This document shows positions 1-4,902 of a DNA stretch of 5,007 bases, in pieces. Origin of the DNA: Puniceicoccales bacterium (GTDB lineage Bacteria > Verrucomicrobiota > Verrucomicrobiae > Opitutales > LL51); NCBI GenBank assembly GCA_031259625.1, contig JAIRLG010000051.1:1-5007 (forward strand). Direction: 5' to 3'. A program made the translations under genes and the position numbers. The first letter of the stretch is position 1; each line of letters begins with the position of its first letter. The notes under the pieces are model-generated. The model did not search any database. It was not told the origin of the DNA and worked only from the letters and a program-made list of their open reading frames with translations.

Positions 1-275
1 TAGAGGGGCGCCGTGACTTTGGCGAGATGGGGTTTGAAGATGCCGAGCAGCGCGACGCCAAAGGCGAGAATCATGAAGAGCATCACCTTTCCCATGAGCT
101 CCTCGATGGAGGCGTAGGAGGTTTTCCAGGCGAAGGCGGCCGAGAGAAAGACCAGGCCGAGGCAGATGGCGGTCTTGTTGACGCAGCCGGAGATGCTCAT
201 GAAGGCCGTGGAGGCCGGCATGGCCTCAAAGGCGCGCTCCTGAAGAACGGGATTCGATGTGCGCTCGTATTCCAT
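1..275 (-). CDS. Bax inhibitor-1/YccA-like membrane protein, N-terminal part (cut by window edge)
   Basis: About 91 codons are visible from the ATG at 275-273 down to the window edge, where a codon starting TA is cut. Tyr is likely there, because family members continue for well over 200 residues. The protein begins MEYERTSNPVL, followed near residues 27-35 by SISGCVNKT. This combination of TSNP..L and a G.VNKT segment is typical of the bacterial Bax inhibitor-1-like group (YccA-like). Two hydrophobic segments follow, at about residues 35-50 and 62-81, then KPHLAKVTAPLY, which again fits the family. These are multi-pass inner-membrane proteins whose bacterial role is poorly defined (membrane or protease homeostasis, possible ion leak). 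No strong Shine-Dalgarno sequence precedes the ATG, but the upstream in-frame sequence offers no better start. The family call is from remembered motifs; exact function is unknown. Confidence 0.82.
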   Translation of the reverse strand, partial: MEYERTSNPVLQERAFEAMPASTAFMSISGCVNKTAICLGLVFLSAAFAWKTSYASIEELMGKVMLFMILAFGVALLGIFKPHLAKVTAPL

Positions 276-312
276 AGACGTGAATGATAGACAAAAATGA
301 ACTGAAGTAAAG

Positions 313-340
313 GAAATAGGGCAATCGGAGCCGCTGTCAA
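313..340 (-). promoter_or_regulatory. Possible sigma70-type promoter for the Bax inhibitor-like gene
   Basis: On the minus strand a perfect TTGACA (340-335) is followed after 16 bases by TATTTC (318-313), a weak -10 match with three of six consensus bases. The -10 lies about 38 bases upstream of the ATG at 275, a sensible distance. The exact -35 is the main support, and a chance match is possible. Confidence 0.3.
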
Positions 341-513
341 CTCCGTCCTGCGCCCAGCGGCGGCCGAAGGCTGAAGAGGACGCGGCCAGATAGGACTAGG
401 GAGAATTTTCGGCACGAATGCTAGAGGGTCTTCAGCGGGAAGGCTGGAGAAAAACCTTCGGCATGGAATGAGCAGGCGACGCAACGCAGGGTGGGCAGGC
501 TCCCATGGTGAGG

Positions 514-575
514 TTTGGCAGCCCCCTTTTTAACCGAGCTGGACGAAATCAGCGAAAGGCGAGGCCGGTGAAGAG
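514..575 (-). repeat. Decayed duplicate of the 3' end of the M20 peptidase gene
   Basis: Plus-strand blocks 514-542 and 559-575 match 595-623 and 624-640 at 24 of 29 and 15 of 17 positions. They are separated by a 16-base insertion (543-558) found only in this copy. The second set of blocks is the real end of the peptidase gene, including its stop codon. Read on the minus strand, the downstream copy encodes F-T-G-L-A, then the insertion, then Q-L-G-stop, against F-S-G-L-A-Q-I-G-stop in the intact gene. It is therefore a remnant of coding sequence and not a generic repeat. Confidence 0.75.
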
Positions 576-610
576 TCTTTCAGCAAGTGTGGGATTTGGC
601 GGCTTCCTTT

Positions 611-1990
611 TTATCCGATCTGGGCGAGGCCGGAGAAGAAGTGGCGGAAGACGCGGTAGACCTGGGTCATCATCGCCAGTGAGAGATTTTCGTTGGGCGC
701 GTGGAGCCGGTTCTGGGAGGTAAAAAATCCGAGCATCAGTGGGTTCATGCCGGTCAGCTCCTGAATGGTCTGCATCAGGGGAATGCTGCCGCCCTCGCGG
801 CTGAGCCGGAGCGGCGTGCCCATGACGTGCTGGGTGGCCTCCTGCAGGAGCCGGAAGGCCTGGGCCAGCAGGGAAGGCGAGGGGCCTTGGGAAGACAGGG
901 CCTCCGGCGGAAAACGATAGGGCTTTCCCAGGGCTTCTGGAAAGATCGCGAGGCGGGCCCAGGGCGGACAGAGGGTCCGTAGGCGCTCCCGGAGCGATTG
1001 GAGGATCTTTTCCGGCGACTGCTCCGGCACCAGCCGGCAGGAGATCTTCGCCCGGGCACTGGCGGGGATAACGGTCTTGACTCCCGGGCCCTGCCAGCCA
1101 GCGCTGAGGCCGTTGATCTCCAAGGTCGGAAGGAATTTCTGCGCATAGGCTGCGGAGCCTTCGTGGGGCGCAAAGGCCGAGAGGCCCGCTTCGGAGCGCA
1201 GGGTCTCTTCCGAGAGGGGAGAATTTTCCAGAGACGCCAATTCCTCGGCCGAAGGTTTTTGCACTTCGCGGTAGAAATCCTCCACCATCACTCTCCCGTC
1301 CGCGTCGTGGAGCTGGGCGCAGATTTCGGAAATCACCTGGGCGGCGTTCGGCATCGGGCCACCCAGGCCGGAGTGGAGGTCGGTGCTGGCCGTTGTGACT
1401 TCGAATTCCAGGCTCAGGAGTCCCCGCAGGCCGGTCGTCAGGCTCAGGTGCTGCTCGTCGCAGGTGCCGGTGTCCGAGAGCAGGAATAGCTCGGAGCGGA
1501 GCGCATCGCCGTGGGTTTTTAGAAATTCCTCCATGTGCGGACTGCCGATTTCCTCCTCCCCCTCCAGCAGGAGGCGGATGTTCCAGGGGAAATGGGGATT
1601 TTCCCGCAGCACCTGGCTCAGGGCGTGCAGGAGAATCGCGTGGGCCCCCTTGTTGTCGGCGATGCCGCGGCCGTAGAGGACGTCGTGGCGAAGGGTGGGC
1701 ACGAAGGGCGGCGATTCCCAGAGCTCCAGCGGTTCCGGCGGCTGGACATCGTAATGCCCGTAGAGGAGGAGCGAGGGGGCTGACGGCGAACTCAGGCGCG
1801 AGGCCAGGAGGATGGGGTGCTTGGCGGTGGCCAGGGTCTGGACTTCGAAGTGCTCCCGCTTCAGAAATTCGGAGATGCAGTCCCGGGTATCCCGCATACC
1901 CTGTTCGCAACTCGGGTCACTGGAGACGCTGGGATAGCTGGCGTAGCGCCGGAGGAACTGGACGACGGGCTCGATTTCCTGGAGATCCAT
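611..1990 (-). CDS. M20 family metallopeptidase (dipeptidase / carnosinase-like)
   Basis: This complete 459-residue protein is the usual length for M20 dipeptidases. It should be a cytosolic di-zinc hydrolase releasing amino acids from dipeptides or related amides; the exact substrate cannot be read from sequence. All catalytic features are visible. GHYDVQP holds the metal ligand His79 and catalytic-support Asp81. GRGIADNKG holds the bridging Asp112. EGEEEIGS holds the general base Glu146 and metal ligand Glu147. Further ligands are Asp173 (SDT) and His430 (RLHAPNE). DLHSGLGGP at about 204-212 is the dimerisation-domain segment with His206. The start ATG (1990-1988) keeps the N-terminal helix and the SVSSDP segment typical of the family, though no strong Shine-Dalgarno sequence precedes it. 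There is no signal peptide. The stop is TAA at 613-611. A 453-codon frame at 549-1910 on the same strand is only a GC-driven shadow. The gene is 542 bp downstream of the glycosylase gene, with structured repeats between them, so co-transcription is uncertain. Confidence 0.95.
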   Translation of the reverse strand: MDLQEIEPVVQFLRRYASYPSVSSDPSCEQGMRDTRDCISEFLKREHFEVQTLATAKHPILLASRLSSPSAPSLLLYGHYDVQPPEPLELWESPPFVPTLRHDVLYGRGIADNKGAHAILLHALSQVLRENPHFPWNIRLLLEGEEEIGSPHMEEFLKTHGDALRSELFLLSDTGTCDEQHLSLTTGLRGLLSLEFEVTTASTDLHSGLGGPMPNAAQVISEICAQLHDADGRVMVEDFYREVQKPSAEELASLENSPLSEETLRSEAGLSAFAPHEGSAAYAQKFLPTLEINGLSAGWQGPGVKTVIPASARAKISCRLVPEQSPEKILQSLRERLRTLCPPWARLAIFPEALGKPYRFPPEALSSQGPSPSLLAQAFRLLQEATQHVMGTPLRLSREGGSIPLMQTIQELTGMNPLMLGFFTSQNRLHAPNENLSLAMMTQVYRVFRHFFSGLAQIG

Positions 1991-2124
1991 AAGGATGTTT
2001 AATGTCTGAACGCTGGGCAGTTTCTGCCCGTTGGGAAGTTTTTAAAGTTCCTGAGAAAAAAAGGCAATCCGCTTCCGGAGTACCGAGGAGCTTTGAGCCT
2101 AAGTTCTTTGGCCGGTGGGAAATT

Positions 2125-2141
2125 GGGGTGGGCGGGCGGGG
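2125..2141 (+). other. G-quadruplex motif
   Basis: Four G-runs of 4, 3, 3 and 4 bases are separated by single-base loops T, C and C. This is the textbook pattern for a very stable parallel G-quadruplex on the plus strand. It ends two bases before the outer stem of cloverleaf element I. The G-rich strand is the non-coding strand relative to the minus-strand genes on either side. Formation in the cell is inference. Confidence 0.7.
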
Positions 2142-2143
2142 TG

Positions 2144-2240
2144 TCGGCTGGCTTTCGATGCCGAAGGCATTGGGCCCGCGGAGCGGGCCCCGCAGGGGAG
2201 GCCAGGACAAAGTCCTGGCCTCCCCTGGAAAGCCAGCCGA
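2144..2240 (+). repeat. Cloverleaf palindromic element I (three hairpins in a closing stem)
   Basis: The perfect 13-bp outer stem pairs TCGGCTGGCTTTC (2144-2156) with its exact complement at 2228-2240. It encloses three hairpins. Ia is ATGCC-GAA-GGCAT (2158-2170). Ib is GGGCCCGC-GGA-GCGGGCCC (2172-2190). Ic is a perfect 16-bp stem, 2193-2208 with 2212-2227, closed by loop AAA. Very few bases are unpaired between arms. Beyond the outer stem, 2118-2132 can pair imperfectly with 2244-2258 (13 of 15 positions counting one G-T pair). Sequence around Ia and Ib closely resembles element III. It is not a tRNA, and I do not recognise it as a known repeat family. Confidence 0.88.
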
Positions 2241-2280
2241 TGGCCCCTCCCATTTTCCGCGATGCGGGCGACGAGGGTTT

Positions 2281-2389
2281 GGGGCCGCCTTTGGGCCCGG
2301 AGGGCCCTGGCGCCCGCGCCGGCCGGCGCGGGCGCCGCGTGAGGGGAAGGGAAAGGAACTTTCCCTTCCCCTCACGCAAAGGCGGCCCC
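2281..2389 (+). repeat. Cloverleaf palindromic element II
   Basis: The outer stem pairs GGGGCCGCCTTTG (2281-2293) with 2377-2389, 12-13 bp and perfect. Inside are IIa, GGCCC-GGA-GGGCC (2294-2306); IIb, a 28-base perfect palindrome (2309-2336) that can fold as a 12-bp stem with loop GGCC; and IIc, a perfect 19-bp stem, 2337-2355 with 2359-2377, loop GAA. Only T2308 is clearly unpaired, and C2377 can pair in either stem. The layout and the CTTTG end of the outer stem match elements I and III, while most stem bases differ. It lies 40 bases from element I in the same orientation. Confidence 0.88.
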
Positions 2390-2399
2390 CAGAAGAACC

Positions 2400-2410
2400 C
2401 CCCTAAGGGG
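2400..2410. repeat. CCCCTAAGGGG palindrome next to element II
   Basis: This 11-bp imperfect palindrome lies ten bases after element II. The identical 11-mer occurs at 4978-4988 in the short-repeat array to the right of element III, so the motif appears associated with the cloverleaf elements. Function is unknown. Confidence 0.55.
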
Positions 2411-2485
2411 AATGGCTGAGGTTTCTCCCTATCAGAACGACCGAGATTTCCTCCTGTCGAAAATCCGTCCCGTGGGATGAGGTCC

Positions 2486-2514
2486 AACGGATCACAGGAA
2501 ATACCTTTCCCGCC
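2486..2514 (-). repeat. Duplicate of the 3' end of the glycosylase gene
   Basis: The 29 bases at 2486-2514 match 2527-2555 at all but three positions, with a period of 41 bp. All three differences are C/T transitions. The right-hand copy contains the last codons and TGA stop of the glycosylase gene. On the minus strand the left-hand copy reads R-E-R-Y-F-L-stop, against Q-E-R-Y-F-L-stop in the gene. The 41-bp offset puts it out of frame with the gene, so it is not an extension of that protein. Confidence 0.85.
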
Positions 2515-2532
2515 AAATTCCCAATGAATGGA

Positions 2533-3369
2533 TCACAGGAAATACCTCTCCTGCCTTTCGGAGATCGGCCGGCCCACCCGCCGCAGGACCGCCAGCATGT
2601 CCTCCCAGACGAGCCGCTTCGTGGCCCGGTTCTGGTTCCGCAGCAGGTAGGAGGGGTGAAAGGTGACCATGAGGGGGATGTTTTGGAAAAAATACCACTG
2701 GCCACGGCAGAGGGTGATTCTCCGCTGGCCGTCGTAACCCAGAAGCCCGTTGACCGCGGTGGCTCCCAGCGCGACGATGACCCGGGGCTGGACGATCGCC
2801 AGCTGGGCCCGAAGATAGGGCAGGCAGTGCTCCATCTCCTCCTGCGTGGGCGGCCGATTCCCCTGCTCCGCCGCAGTCTCGGGTCGCCAGTTCATGATGT
2901 TCGTGATATAAACCTCCTCCCGCGTCAGGCCCATGGCGAGGATGATCTTCGTCAGCAGCTGCCCCGCGCGCCCGACGAAGGGAATACCCTGGATCTCCTC
3001 ATCCGCCCCGGGCGCTTCGCCGCAGAAGAGGATGTCCGCCTCCAGATTCCCAACGCCGAAGACCAGCCGTTTGCCCGGCCGCAGGTGTCGCTGGAAATCC
3101 TCGGAGTTCAGCACCCGTGACCGGAGCCATTCCCATTGCTCCCGCCTGAAGCCCGGGGGCAGGACTACGGCCGCCGGGCTGTCGTCCAGCAGGGCCTGCT
3201 GCGAGGGTGATGGGGGGATATGCTTGGCAGGGGACATGGCTTGGGGAGTGTTTTTTAAAATTTCCAGGAGGAAGCGCCAGTTCTCGGGGCCGATGTAGAT
3301 CTCCCGCCGACCGGCCTCCCGCATCGACTGCAGCGTCCGGAGCAGCAGCGCGCGGGGCGAGTCCTCCAT
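2533..3369 (-). CDS. Uracil-DNA glycosylase, family 4-like, lacking most Fe-S cysteines
   Basis: This 278-residue protein has a glycosylase domain from about residue 75 to the end, preceded by roughly 70-100 residues not found in the compact family-4 enzymes. Visible motifs are GEAPGADEE (117-125, uracil-pocket motif A), [10 protein letters not shown] (130-139, with the stacking Phe131), YITNI (154-158, Asn157) and the DNA-intercalating/catalytic loop HPSYLLRN (238-245). The expected role is removal of uracil from DNA as the first step of base-excision repair. Family 4 normally carries four Fe-S cysteines. Here the N-terminal CxxC is absent before VFGVGN, the usual KCRP is NWRP (160-163), and only Cys182 fits a ligand position. 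The start ATG (3369-3367) follows a close AGGGA-type Shine-Dalgarno sequence. Met16 is a possible later start. The gene is divergent from the SYLF-like gene. The superfamily call is firm; the subfamily is less so. Confidence 0.9.
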   Translation of the reverse strand: MEDSPRALLLRTLQSMREAGRREIYIGPENWRFLLEILKNTPQAMSPAKHIPPSPSQQALLDDSPAAVVLPPGFRREQWEWLRSRVLNSEDFQRHLRPGKRLVFGVGNLEADILFCGEAPGADEEIQGIPFVGRAGQLLTKIILAMGLTREEVYITNIMNWRPETAAEQGNRPPTQEEMEHCLPYLRAQLAIVQPRVIVALGATAVNGLLGYDGQRRITLCRGQWYFFQNIPLMVTFHPSYLLRNQNRATKRLVWEDMLAVLRRVGRPISERQERYFL

Positions 3370-3456
3370 GTCCCTTTTTTAATGAAATTCGTCCGTCCGG
3401 GCAAGGCATAAACCTTGCGCTTGCCAGGCGCACGATTAGCCTTGTCTCTTGGAGAT
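3370..3456. promoter_or_regulatory. Divergent intergenic region with an operator-like inverted repeat
   Basis: This 87-bp space separates the minus-strand glycosylase gene from the plus-strand SYLF-like gene and must hold signals for both, or overlap their 5' ends. It contains the perfect inverted repeat GCAAGG (3401-3406), six bases, CCTTGC (3413-3418), and a further CTTGCC at 3420-3425. I could not assign confident -35/-10 pairs on either strand. The repeat may be an operator or an RNA hairpin. Confidence 0.35.
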
Positions 3457-4260
3457 ATGGAACGGCGATTTTACCTTTTTCTCCTGGCGAGAGGGATTTT
3501 TTGGCCGTTGGGGCTCCTGGGGGCTGCGGATGGGCCGGTGGCGGATTCGGCTTGGGTTCGGGGAAGCACGACGGCCGCGGAGGCTTCCGTAGGCGTGCCG
3601 GACATTCCCGCGACGGAGGGTAGTCCGCCGGTGGCGGAGAAAAGGCCGGACGAGCCGGCGGGGCTGCGGGATGAAACCATCATCGAGGCCTGGATGAGGG
3701 CTTTGACCCAGAATGCGCTGCACGGCCTGCGGAAAAATCCTTGGAAGACCCTTTCCCTCCTGAAGTCGGCTCGGGGCCTGCTGCTGCTGGGGCCGGAAAA
3801 ATTGGGCAGCCTGCTGGGGGTACACGTGGGCGCCGCCCTCGGATTTTACCGGAGAAGCGATGGCCGCTGGAGTCTTCCGGCCATCTACCAGGTCGAGTCG
3901 AAGTCACCCGTCAAATGGGGCGAAGTGGCTTCGCTGATCCTGCCCATCGAGGACGAGAAGGCGCAGGTGAGCCTGCTCTTGCCCCAATGGCCCTGGGCGG
4001 TGGCGGCGGAAGCGGCGCCGGACTTCGGCTTCCCCTCGGAACCTGCCCAGGGGATGGAGGAAAGTCCCGCGCTCTGGATTTTTCCGGAATCGAAGGATTT
4101 TCCGAAAAAACTGGAGCTGATCTTCCACTTCAACCGCGAGATCAACGAGGAATTCTACGGGAGAGAGGGCATTCGGGCCGTGGATATTTTTTTTGACGAT
4201 GCCGCTGAGCCGGCCTGTCTGAGAGAATGGTGGAGTTTTTTGAAAAAAGTCTTAGGCTAG
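3457..4260 (+). CDS. Exported SYLF-like (Ysc84-related) protein
   Basis: This 267-residue protein starts at ATG 3457 with GGAG just upstream (3451-3454). A TTG start at 3415 with AAGG upstream is open in frame, but the ATG gives a clean signal peptide: MERR, a hydrophobic stretch at about 5-22, and likely cleavage after Ala24 (LLGAA-DG). A Pro/Ala/Glu-rich linker (about 25-70) follows. Residues from about 70 onward resemble the SYLF lipid-binding fold: LKSARGLLLL (102-111), the Gly-rich GSLLGVHVGAALGF (117-130), DGRWSLPAIY (135-144), and near the C-terminus EEFYG..GIRAVDIFF (231-246). SYLF domains bind membranes and phosphoinositides in eukaryotes; bacterial members are secreted proteins of unclear role. 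The match is degenerate, lacking a clear GxQxG-type segment, so this is a moderate call made by eye. It is followed by a pseudopilin gene after five bases. Confidence 0.62.
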   Translation: MERRFYLFLLARGIFWPLGLLGAADGPVADSAWVRGSTTAAEASVGVPDIPATEGSPPVAEKRPDEPAGLRDETIIEAWMRALTQNALHGLRKNPWKTLSLLKSARGLLLLGPEKLGSLLGVHVGAALGFYRRSDGRWSLPAIYQVESKSPVKWGEVASLILPIEDEKAQVSLLLPQWPWAVAAEAAPDFGFPSEPAQGMEESPALWIFPESKDFPKKLELIFHFNREINEEFYGREGIRAVDIFFDDAAEPACLREWWSFLKKVLG

Positions 4261-4263
4261 GGG
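4258..4263 (+). promoter_or_regulatory. Shine-Dalgarno sequence overlapping the upstream stop codon
   Basis: The stop TAG (4258-4260) of the SYLF-like gene overlaps AGGGG (4259-4263), two bases before the ATG at 4266. The spacing is short but suggests translational coupling of the pseudopilin gene to its upstream partner. It supports ATG 4266 over the in-frame ATG 4227. Confidence 0.45.
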
Positions 4264-4265
4264 CC

Positions 4266-4748
4266 ATGAGGGGGGAATTCAGTCGGGCTCGGGGGTTTTT
4301 GCTCATCGAGGTGGTGGTGGCCCTGGCGGTCTTTGCCGTTTCCGCCGCCGTCCTCGCCCAGAGCTTCGCCAATGGGCTCATGGCCAAGTACCAGCGAGAG
4401 AGCTCCCTCGACGCGGGGGATAGGTTGCTGTTTTTGGTGGACCAGGTCTTTGGGCAGATCAAAGGGGGAAAGCTCAGTAGGGAGGAATTGGCCGGCGGTG
4501 GGGAGATGCATTTTCCCGACGGGAGCTGTTGGCGCTGGAAGATGCAGTGCCAGCCGACGGATGTGCGGGATCTTTTCCGAGTTTCCCTGGAGCTAGACCT
4601 GCCGAAAGGGAAAGAGGACTACTCGTTCTACCGCTGGGTGATCGGGTGGAGGGATCTGGAGCAGGAGGCGAAGGCCAAGGAGTATTTCCAAAAAAATAAA
4701 GGGAAGAGTTCTGAGGAGGCGGAGGAATCCCGGAAGGGGAAGCCCTAG
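4266..4748 (+). CDS. Type II secretion / type IV pilus minor pseudopilin (GspI/PilV-like)
   Basis: This 160-residue protein has a class III (prepilin) signal. The leader MRGEFSRARG is short, basic and ends in Gly10. It is followed by FLLIEVVVALAVF with the conserved Glu at mature position 5, then a hydrophobic helix to about residue 36. A prepilin peptidase should cut after Gly10 and methylate Phe11, leaving the helix in the inner membrane for assembly into a pilus or pseudopilus. The LLIEVVVALAVFA pattern is closest to GspI/PilV minor pilins, but the remaining 120 residues show no subtype motif that I recognise. They contain Cys88 and Cys95, a possible disulfide, and a Lys/Glu-rich tail (about 130-160). 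An in-frame ATG at 4227 would give a 23-residue leader overlapping the upstream gene; the shorter leader is more typical. No other pilus genes follow within the window; repeats do. Confidence 0.85.
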   Translation: MRGEFSRARGFLLIEVVVALAVFAVSAAVLAQSFANGLMAKYQRESSLDAGDRLLFLVDQVFGQIKGGKLSREELAGGGEMHFPDGSCWRWKMQCQPTDVRDLFRVSLELDLPKGKEDYSFYRWVIGWRDLEQEAKAKEYFQKNKGKSSEEAEESRKGKP

Positions 4749-4765
4749 CTCCTGGGTTTTATTTT

Positions 4766-4862
4766 TTCGCTGTCTTTGGATTCCGGAGGAATCGGCCCGC
4801 GCAGCGGGCCCCCAGGATAAAAACAAAAGGGACTTTTGTTTTTACCCTGCAAAGACAGCGAA
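4766..4862 (+). repeat. Cloverleaf palindromic element III
   Basis: The perfect 13-bp outer stem pairs TTCGCTGTCTTTG (4766-4778) with 4850-4862. Its hairpins are IIIa, GATTCC-GGA-GGAATC (4779-4793); IIIb, GGCCCGC-GCA-GCGGGCC (4794-4810); and IIIc, 4813-4829 with 4833-4849, loop GGA and 16 of 17 positions paired (A4817 and C4845 do not pair). Total length is 97 bases, the same as element I. IIIa and IIIb resemble Ia and Ib in sequence, whereas IIIc is AT-rich where Ic is GC-rich. It lies 17 bases after the pseudopilin stop and has the same orientation as I and II. Confidence 0.9.
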
Positions 4863-4902
4863 GTACTGAAGACGGCGAAACATTGGAGACGGCAAAATAC
4901 TG
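4852..4902 (+). repeat. Three 17-bp tandem repeats overlapping the arm of element III
   Basis: The units are AAGACAGCGAAGTACTG (4852-4868), AAGACGGCGAAACATTG (4869-4885) and GAGACGGCAAAATACTG (4886-4902). Each pair matches at 13 of 17 positions, and every difference is a transition. The first 11 bases of unit 1 are the right arm of the element III outer stem. Confidence 0.75.

Larger units (their letters stand above)
276..610. other. Non-coding gap between the membrane protein gene and the M20 peptidase
   Basis: This 335-bp stretch lies downstream of the peptidase stop and upstream of the membrane protein start, both on the minus strand. I see no credible gene. It holds the candidate promoter at 313-340, a decayed copy of the peptidase 3' end at 514-575, and a loose direct repeat with core TTCGGCA..GAATG at 408-420 and 457-470. 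No convincing intrinsic terminator (GC hairpin plus T tract) follows the peptidase stop. Confidence 0.6.
1991..2532. other. Non-coding structured region between glycosylase and peptidase genes
   Basis: These 542 bp contain no gene I would accept; open frames here arise from GC-rich palindromes. From left to right the region holds a small hairpin GGGCAG-TTT-CTGCCC (2015-2029), a G-quadruplex motif (2125-2141), cloverleaf elements I (2144-2240) and II (2281-2389), an 11-bp palindrome CCCCTAAGGGG (2400-2410), and a duplicate of the glycosylase gene end (2486-2514). The small hairpin would lie about 25 bases upstream of the peptidase start in a minus-strand transcript. No clear promoter for the peptidase is visible. 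Confidence 0.65.

Noticed and set aside
549..1910. Long 453-codon open frame on the minus strand
   Set aside because: It lies inside the M20 peptidase gene in another frame, is Pro/Arg/Gly-rich and shows no domain. The 611-1990 frame has every M20 catalytic motif.
2144..2240. tRNA, because the fold is a cloverleaf
   Set aside because: There is no acceptor/CCA logic, no T-loop or anticodon arm of the right size, and the third arm is 16 bp. The other copies are equally unlike tRNA.
2002..2487. Several overlapping open frames on both strands across the palindromic region
   Set aside because: They read through perfect GC-rich hairpins, giving low-complexity Gly/Pro/Arg/Ala protein on both strands. 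The palindromes explain the lack of stops.
3415..3456. TTG start adding 14 residues to the SYLF-like protein
   Set aside because: AAGG lies at a good distance upstream, but the extension would bury the clean signal peptide that begins at ATG 3457. It remains a minor alternative.
3415..3825. Open frames opposite or out of frame with the SYLF-like gene and glycosylase
   Set aside because: They are Arg/Pro/Ser-rich, lack domains, and overlap genes with recognisable protein features.
4227..4265. Earlier ATG for the pseudopilin
   Set aside because: It would give an unusually long 23-residue leader overlapping the upstream gene. ATG 4266 gives a typical short basic prepilin leader.
4749..4770. 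Intrinsic terminator after the pseudopilin gene
   Set aside because: A T-rich run is present, but the preceding possible stem (CCC/GGG) is too weak to call.
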